Of a stretch of DNA of 64,000 nt, positions 59,536 through 64,000 are shown one piece after another (positions within the stretch are counted from its first letter, which is position 1; each line of letters begins with the position of its first letter). The position numbers and the translations under genes were made by a program. The notes under the pieces were generated by a model. The model saw only the letters and a list, made by a program, of their open reading frames with translations, was not told the origin of the DNA and did not search any database. The stretch is taken from NCBI GenBank assembly GCA_937892845.1, contig CALBGP010000028.1, positions 62,001 through 126,000 on the forward strand. The letters are read 5' to 3'. This stretch comes from an uncultured Eggerthellaceae bacterium. GTDB lineage: Bacteria; Actinomycetota; Coriobacteriia; Coriobacteriales; Eggerthellaceae.

Positions 59536-60957
59536 TTACTCTTCGCCGGTCCAGCAGTAGGTGCAGACCTTCTCACGGTCGATGCCAATGGCTTCCAGCA
59601 TGCCGTCGATGGACTGGTAGGAAAGCGAATCGAAGCCAAGCTGCTCGCAGATGGTCTTGAGCAGGCAGCTGCCGCGCTCGGTGGTGGCGTCGGCGTATTC
59701 GCGAATGTGTTTGAGACCCTCTTCGCCTTCCAGCTGGTCGATCACACGGCGGGCGATCAGGTCCATGTCCGACTTGCTGCTAGAGAAGCTCAGGTACTTG
59801 CAGCTGTACATGATGGGCGGGCAGGCGGAGCGCATGTGCACTTCTGCCGCGCCTGCGTTGTAGAGGAAATCCACGGTTTCACGCAACTGGGTGCCGCGCA
59901 CGATGGAGTCATCCACGAACAGGAGCTTCTTGCCGTCGATGAGTTCGGGCACGGGAATCTGCTTCATCTTCGCCACGCGCTCGCGGACGCTTTGGTTGCT
60001 GGGCATGAAGGAGCGCGGCCAGGTGGGGGTGTACTTGATGAAGGGGCGGGCGAAGGGCATCTTGCTTTCCGTGGAATAGCCGATGCCGTGGGGAATGCCG
60101 GAATCGGGCACGCCGGCCACGTAATCCACCTCAGGCAGCACGCCGCGCGCCGCTTCGTCGCGGGCCATGATGGCACCGTTGCGGTAGCGCATGAGCTCCA
60201 CGTTCACGCCTTCGTAGTTGGAGTTGGGATAGCCGTAGTACACCCACAGAAACGCGCAGATCTTCATCTCCTTGCCTGCGGGCGCCACGGTTTCGTAGCC
60301 ATCGGCGGTCACGCGTACGATTTCGCCGGGGCCGAGCTCGTATTCGTCCACGTAGCCCAGCTTGCTGTAGGCGAAGGACTCGAAGGAGATGCAGTAGCCG
60401 TCATCGTCTTTGCCGATCAGCATGGGCAGGCGGCCCAGGCGGTCGCGCGAGGCGTAGATGGTGCCATCTTCGGTCATGATGAGCAGCGTGATAGACCCGG
60501 AGATCCGTTCGTCGGCGTACTTGATGCCCGCAACGATGTCGTCCTTCTGGTTGATGAGCGCCGCAACCAGCTCGGTGGTGTTCACTTTTCCGGAGCTCAT
60601 GGCCATGAACTGCTTGTTGCCGGAGGAGAAGAACTCGGCAACCAGTTCATCGGCATTGTTGATGACGCCCACGGTGGTGATGGCGAACATTCCCAAGTGC
60701 GAGCGGACCAGCAGGGGCTGGGGGTCGGTGTCGCTTATGCAGCCGATGCCGCTGTTGCCGTGGAACTTCGGCAGGTCGTCTTCGAAACGTGTGCGGAACG
60801 GGGTGTTCTCGATGGAGTGGATTTCCTTCTGGAAGCCCGATTCGTCACGGAACACCAGGCCGGCACGTCGTGTGCCGAGGTGGGAGTGGTAGTCTACGCC
60901 GAAGAATACGTCGAGCACGACATCGCGATGCGACGTCGCTCCGAAAAAACCGCCCAT
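59536..60957 (-). CDS. purF: Amidophosphoribosyltransferase-family protein lacking the N-terminal cysteine nucleophile
   Basis: 473 residues, ATG with GAAAGG upstream. PurF makes phosphoribosylamine from PRPP and glutamine, the first step of purine synthesis. The PRPP motif VDDSIVRGT (348-356) is intact and the glutaminase fold is present (RDRLGRLPMLIG, FESFAYSKLG). Normal PurF begins M-C-G, with Cys as glutaminase nucleophile; here it begins MGGFFGATSHRD, and no other start restores a Cys. It could use ammonia, act with another amidotransferase, or be a paralogue with another job. Monocistronic, ending at a good terminator. Confidence 0.87.
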   Translation of the reverse strand: MGGFFGATSHRDVVLDVFFGVDYHSHLGTRRAGLVFRDESGFQKEIHSIENTPFRTRFEDDLPKFHGNSGIGCISDTDPQPLLVRSHLGMFAITTVGVINNADELVAEFFSSGNKQFMAMSSGKVNTTELVAALINQKDDIVAGIKYADERISGSITLLIMTEDGTIYASRDRLGRLPMLIGKDDDGYCISFESFAYSKLGYVDEYELGPGEIVRVTADGYETVAPAGKEMKICAFLWVYYGYPNSNYEGVNVELMRYRNGAIMARDEAARGVLPEVDYVAGVPDSGIPHGIGYSTESKMPFARPFIKYTPTWPRSFMPSNQSVRERVAKMKQIPVPELIDGKKLLFVDDSIVRGTQLRETVDFLYNAGAAEVHMRSACPPIMYSCKYLSFSSSKSDMDLIARRVIDQLEGEEGLKHIREYADATTERGSCLLKTICEQLGFDSLSYQSIDGMLEAIGIDREKVCTYCWTGEE

Positions 60958-61020
60958 GTGAATTACCTTTCATGCTGGGGCTTTACGGGCCGCTTGGCCC
61001 GTCTGGAACTGACGCCGAAC

Positions 61021-61026
61021 AGTATA
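61021..61026 (-). promoter_or_regulatory. -10 element of the PurF-like gene
   Basis: TATACT on the minus strand about 65 bases before the start codon. Confidence 0.35.
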
Positions 61027-61074
61027 GAACCACTTGGTGTGCAATGCCCCTGCTCGCATGTCCGCCATGCGCGA

Positions 61075-61105
61075 AAAATCGCGAAATTCGCGAATTTTCG
61101 CCATT
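61075..61105. repeat. AT/GC nested palindrome between LuxR and PurF-like genes
   Basis: Repeats of GCGAAA/TTTCGC around CGCGAAATTCGCG can form nested hairpins; the minus strand ends with GATTTTTCGC. It may terminate the LuxR transcript. Confidence 0.5.
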
Positions 61106-61146
61106 GCGCAGCGCGGAAGCGCGCCGATGCGGCGGATCGATGCGGT

Positions 61147-62646
61147 TCAGTATCGTTCCAGCAGGCTGATGAGTTCTTGTTTGGAGTGCAGGTCGGCTTT
61201 CTCAAGGATTCGCCTGGTGTGCGTGCGGATGGTGGGTTCGGATACGAAGAGGGCTTCGGCTATGACTTTGGCGGAGCGTCCTTTCGCCAGATAGGGGAGC
61301 ACCTCGCTTTCCCGGCGCGTCAGACCGAATTCGCGGGCGAAGGACTCAAGCGCGTCTTCGGTTGCCTGGGAGGCTCTTGCGTCCTGCGCGTCCTGGGAGC
61401 CTGCGGCCGCAGGCTCGGGCTCGGGCGCGTCGGCCGCCTTGGCATCGAGGGATATTTCGGTGTGGCCCAGGATGATGCCGTTTTGGTGCCTGCGGTGGAA
61501 GAACACCGTCATGGCCAGCAGGTAGAGCATTGCGGCGGAGATGCCGGCGAACAGCAGCGCGGGGGTGTCCGGAATGAGCCAGAACAGGTACCCGAGCCCT
61601 ATTCCCAGAATGCGCGTGATCAAGATCAGCGCGAACATGACACCGCCCAGTACGAAGCCGGACACGTTGTAATCATAGGCCGCCGTGGCTACCGAATACC
61701 AGACAACCATGTTGATGGTCCAGAAGCATGCGGTCATGGCGGTGTTGAGCAGGAGCGGATTGGATTCGCCGAAGACGGGCATGGCGAAAAGCACCACGGC
61801 TACAACCGGCACCACGGCCTTGAACGCCAGGCCCAAGTCGATGCTTCTGCGCGAGATGGCCACGAAGATGCTCAGGGCTGCTGCAACCACCAGGTTCGCA
61901 ATCAGCGGAAGCCGATGCGCATCAGTGACCGATTGACGCGTAAGCATGGTGATCTCCCAGAGGAAGCCCATCAACGTAGACATGATGATGCAGGCGATGA
62001 TCAGGCTGGCCAAAGACCCCAGCGCCTTGTGCGCCCGCGCGGGCTCGTTGTCGAAGGGGGCGTTGCCGCAGTCTTTTTCCCGGCAGCGCAGCAGGCACAT
62101 CATGGACAGCAAGGGCAGTGAGATGGCGAAGATGCTCGCGGCAAGCAGACCCTGTTCGGTCATGATGGATATCGCCAGGTACAACGCTGCGGAGAAGAGA
62201 AACGCCACGGGTACGGCGAAGGCGACGCGTGAGGGGTGCATGCGCCCCAGGCAGTTCGCCCAGCAGCCCCACAGATACCCGAACCCGATGCCGGCGAGCA
62301 CGGCGCTTCCCATCAAGGCGATGGCCGCTATGCGCGTATTCGCGATGAGCCCGGATGCGAGGATGCCCGACAAACCCACCATGGATGAGATGACGAAGGG
62401 CTGCCAGGGCAGGTGCGTCAGGGCGGCCCCATCGCGCTCGATGCGTGAGGAGATGAGGAGCAGTGCGGTCATGGTTGAAAGAAACGATGCAATGGTGCAG
62501 ACGGTTGCCATTGCGACCGAAGCGGTGCTTCCGTGCATGAGCGTGGAACTGCGGACGGTGAGCATGTGGCATGCCCAGAACAGCCCTAAACCCAGATACC
62601 GGGCGTGAAACGATGCGGTGTCCGCAATGGGTTTGGATGCTTCCAT
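61147..62646 (-). CDS. Membrane-anchored LuxR-family regulator, divergent from a TorD-molybdoenzyme operon
   Basis: 499 residues, ATG with AGGGAG upstream. About 12 helices, then a Glu/Ala/Pro-rich linker (PEPEPAAAGSQDAQD) and a LuxR helix-turn-helix (LTRRESEVLPYLAKGRSAKV, then VSEPTIRTHTRRILEKADLH). Divergent from the TorD/molybdopterin oxidoreductase pair with a palindrome between them, so it probably controls that operon. Third regulator of this type in the window. Confidence 0.87.
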   Translation of the reverse strand: MEASKPIADTASFHARYLGLGLFWACHMLTVRSSTLMHGSTASVAMATVCTIASFLSTMTALLLISSRIERDGAALTHLPWQPFVISSMVGLSGILASGLIANTRIAAIALMGSAVLAGIGFGYLWGCWANCLGRMHPSRVAFAVPVAFLFSAALYLAISIMTEQGLLAASIFAISLPLLSMMCLLRCREKDCGNAPFDNEPARAHKALGSLASLIIACIIMSTLMGFLWEITMLTRQSVTDAHRLPLIANLVVAAALSIFVAISRRSIDLGLAFKAVVPVVAVVLFAMPVFGESNPLLLNTAMTACFWTINMVVWYSVATAAYDYNVSGFVLGGVMFALILITRILGIGLGYLFWLIPDTPALLFAGISAAMLYLLAMTVFFHRRHQNGIILGHTEISLDAKAADAPEPEPAAAGSQDAQDARASQATEDALESFAREFGLTRRESEVLPYLAKGRSAKVIAEALFVSEPTIRTHTRRILEKADLHSKQELISLLERY

Positions 62647-62667
62647 ATGTTCTCCCTACGCAGGATT

Positions 62668-62712
62668 CAGGTGTCTGACCTGCGACGATGAAAAATCATC
62701 AGTTTCTGATGA
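62668..62712. promoter_or_regulatory. Two inverted repeats between LuxR and TorD genes
   Basis: CAGGT-GTCTG-ACCTG (62668-62682) lies close to the LuxR start. TCATCAG-TTT-CTGATGA (62696-62712) is a perfect 7-bp inverted repeat overlapping the -35 position of the downstream promoter. ATCAG/CTGAT half-sites also occur at 22846-22868. Confidence 0.6.
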
Positions 62713-62714
62713 CT

Positions 62715-62724
62715 GTGATTATAC
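62715..62724 (+). promoter_or_regulatory. Extended -10 of the TorD-molybdoenzyme operon
   Basis: TG-A-TTATAC (TTATAC at 62719-62724). The -35 region is nonconsensus and occupied by the palindrome, which suits activator-dependent transcription. Confidence 0.4.
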
Positions 62725-62776
62725 CCTTGGAGGGCATTATCGGCACTGCATGAAGCAAGACGGAAGGGGAAAGAAG

Positions 62777-63319
62777 ATGCCTGCTTCGGAAATGATGCGC
62801 GCGGCGGATGCAGCCGCATTGTTCACGCGAGAAGGGATGCTTGACGAAGCCGCTTCGTCCGACGATCCTCGGCGCGCAGAGGCGTGCCGTGCGGTCGCGA
62901 CCGAGATCCTGACTCCGGGGATGCCGCTTGCAGCGCTTCCGGTGGAATCTCTGTACAAGCCGTGGTCGGCCATGTCCACGGAGCTTGCTGCCGCCAAAGG
63001 CCTGTACATGGGAGATCCGGCTCATCATCTTCTTCACGTCTACGCCGAATGTGGCATCGAAGTTCCGCCGGCGTTTTCGGCCACTCCCGATCATCTGGCG
63101 CTCATCGTCGAGCTTGCGGCTCTGCTTGCGGAAGCCGGCAACGCAGAGGGCGCGGCGCAGGTGGTTGCGGATCATCTTGACTGGCTGGCAACCTATGACG
63201 CCGAGCTGGCCGAGAGGGCCGCGAAAGCTTTCGGCATAGCGCCGCTTGAGGAGGGGATCGCAATGCTCAGGAAGCAGTTGGCGGAATTGATGGATCTGGT
63301 TGGATCATTCACCCGATAG
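62777..63319 (+). CDS. TorD-family chaperone
   Basis: 180 residues from the ATG at 62777 (GGGGAAAGAAG upstream). All-helical; landmarks PVESLYKPWS, GLYMGDPAHHLLHVYAECGI and SATPDHLALIVELAALL (the xPDHL motif). It should fold and guard the molybdoenzyme encoded directly downstream. Confidence 0.83.
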   Translation: MPASEMMRAADAAALFTREGMLDEAASSDDPRRAEACRAVATEILTPGMPLAALPVESLYKPWSAMSTELAAAKGLYMGDPAHHLLHVYAECGIEVPPAFSATPDHLALIVELAALLAEAGNAEGAAQVVADHLDWLATYDAELAERAAKAFGIAPLEEGIAMLRKQLAELMDLVGSFTR

Positions 63320-63343
63320 GTAATGGCAGGAAGAGAGGGAGAA

Positions 63344-64000
63344 ATGACAATGGTAGGAGATGTCTCGCGTCGCACGTTCCTCAAGACGACGGCTGCGACC
63401 GCCGCGCTCGGCGCGGTGGGAGTGACGTCCATGGCTGCCTGGCAGGCGGAAGCCGCCGAACAGCAGGGCGCCGACGTCAAGCGCATGCCGTCCATGTGCA
63501 ACGGTTGCTCGAACAAGTGCGGGTTCTTCGCCACTGTGGTCGATGGCCGTCTGTGGACCATCGAAGGCAACGAGAAGCACCCCAAGTCGAAGGGGACCAT
63601 CTGCGGTCGAGGCCATGGCATGGCGCAGATGGCGTATTCCGATGAGCGCCTGACCCAACCCATGCGCCGCACGGCCGAGGGCGAATTCGAGCCCGTCGAT
63701 TGGGATACCGCGCTGTCTGAAATCGGCGAGAAGCTCACGGGCATCCTCGCGTCGGATGGCCCTGAGGCGGTTTGCTATATCCATGATCCGCGTCCCTTGG
63801 GATCGTTTTACGGGCCGCGCTTCATGAACGCTTTGGGCGTTTCGAACATCTACACCCATGGCGCGGCGTGCAACCTGTCTTTGAACGCAGGTTTCTCCAA
63901 CTCCCTGGGTTCCGGCAGCTTCTCTGTTGATCTGGCGAACACGAAGATGGTGGTCTATATCGGCCGCAGCTTTGCCGACGGCATCACGCCGGCCGATGTG
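63344..64000 (+). CDS. TAT-exported molybdopterin oxidoreductase (PhsA/PsrA-like), truncated by the window end
   Basis: The first 219 residues only. ATG at 63344 with GAGAGGGAGAA upstream (another ATG two codons later). SRRTFLKTTAATAALGAVGV is a TAT signal. The [4Fe-4S] motif is C-x2-C-x3-C-x27-C (CNGCSNKC ... CGRGHGM). HGAACNLSLNAGF has a Cys where PhsA/PsrA/TtrA-type enzymes place their molybdenum ligand, unlike the DmsA-like enzyme at 30911. It likely reduces thiosulfate, polysulfide, tetrathionate or an organic compound. Paired with the TorD gene 24 bases upstream. Confidence 0.88.
   Translation, partial: MTMVGDVSRRTFLKTTAATAALGAVGVTSMAAWQAEAAEQQGADVKRMPSMCNGCSNKCGFFATVVDGRLWTIEGNEKHPKSKGTICGRGHGMAQMAYSDERLTQPMRRTAEGEFEPVDWDTALSEIGEKLTGILASDGPEAVCYIHDPRPLGSFYGPRFMNALGVSNIYTHGAACNLSLNAGFSNSLGSGSFSVDLANTKMVVYIGRSFADGITPADV

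Noticed and set aside
58249..62121. Plus-strand open frame of 1290 codons
   Set aside because: It runs antisense to the alcohol dehydrogenase, PurF-like and LuxR genes; composition is His/Ala/Gly-rich without motifs.

Overview
The window is about 60% G+C and looks like chromosome from an anaerobic actinobacterium of class Coriobacteriia, most likely family Eggerthellaceae (inference). The reasons are three membrane-anchored LuxR-type regulators with a 10-12 helix N-terminal half, several secreted (twin-arginine, TAT) flavin and molybdopterin oxidoreductases with TorD-type chaperones, and many short Coriobacteriia-type lipoproteins. I found no rRNA, tRNA, CRISPR array, prophage or insertion sequence. 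Accessory DNA is limited to a RelB/RelE pair, a Fic fragment, an hsdM fragment and some short repeats.

Layout. 1-7.4 kb: end of an unknown gene, a DUF559/Vsr-like protein, a repeat-bearing gap, an NhaC-type antiporter, a LuxR regulator, a MaoC-like double-hotdog protein and an UlaG-like metallohydrolase. 7.5-15.2 kb: DHA2 drug exporter, AAA/DUF4143 ATPase, ABC-F protein, small zinc-ribbon protein and Tex. 15.3-21.3 kb: class III fructose-1,6-bisphosphatase, a large unknown membrane protein and a second NhaC-family carrier behind a lysine riboswitch. 21.3-34.9 kb: the redox island. It holds a LuxR regulator divergent from a TAT flavoprotein, a toxin-antitoxin pair, a flavoprotein/iron-sulfur pair resembling methylmenaquinol:fumarate reductase, TetR, and a DmsA/DmsB/TorD-like operon. 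34.9-37.6 kb: two COG1149 ferredoxin-ATPases and a DUF134-NifX fusion, a probable iron-sulfur or molybdenum cofactor module.

37.9-44.6 kb: two lipoprotein or small unknown genes, a membrane XRE regulator, a glutaminase-less GMP synthase, and a TetR/MFS operon divergent from an HsmA-like gene across two palindromes. 44.7-51 kb: an Elp3 gene divergent from a Trm9-like methyltransferase, an ATC-hydrolase-like protein, EttA, and a barstar-like/beta-carbonic-anhydrase fusion. 51.6-56 kb: a glycine-riboswitch-controlled AGCS symporter, a lipase-like hydrolase and an NSS symporter. 56.4-64 kb: an hsdM remnant joined to a decapitated membrane-protein gene, an alcohol dehydrogenase-NADAR pair, PurF without its N-terminal cysteine, a third LuxR regulator, and a divergent TorD-molybdopterin oxidoreductase operon that runs off the end.

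Themes. Energy metabolism is built on exported flavin and molybdenum reductases with dedicated chaperones and regulators. Amino acid and ion carriers are controlled by lysine and glycine riboswitches. Two purine enzymes (GuaA, PurF) appear to lack working glutaminase parts. The most unusual pairing is Elp3 with a Trm9-like methyltransferase, which would make a eukaryote-like mcm5U34 tRNA pathway in a bacterium. Family names rest on motif recognition by eye, since no database search was possible.
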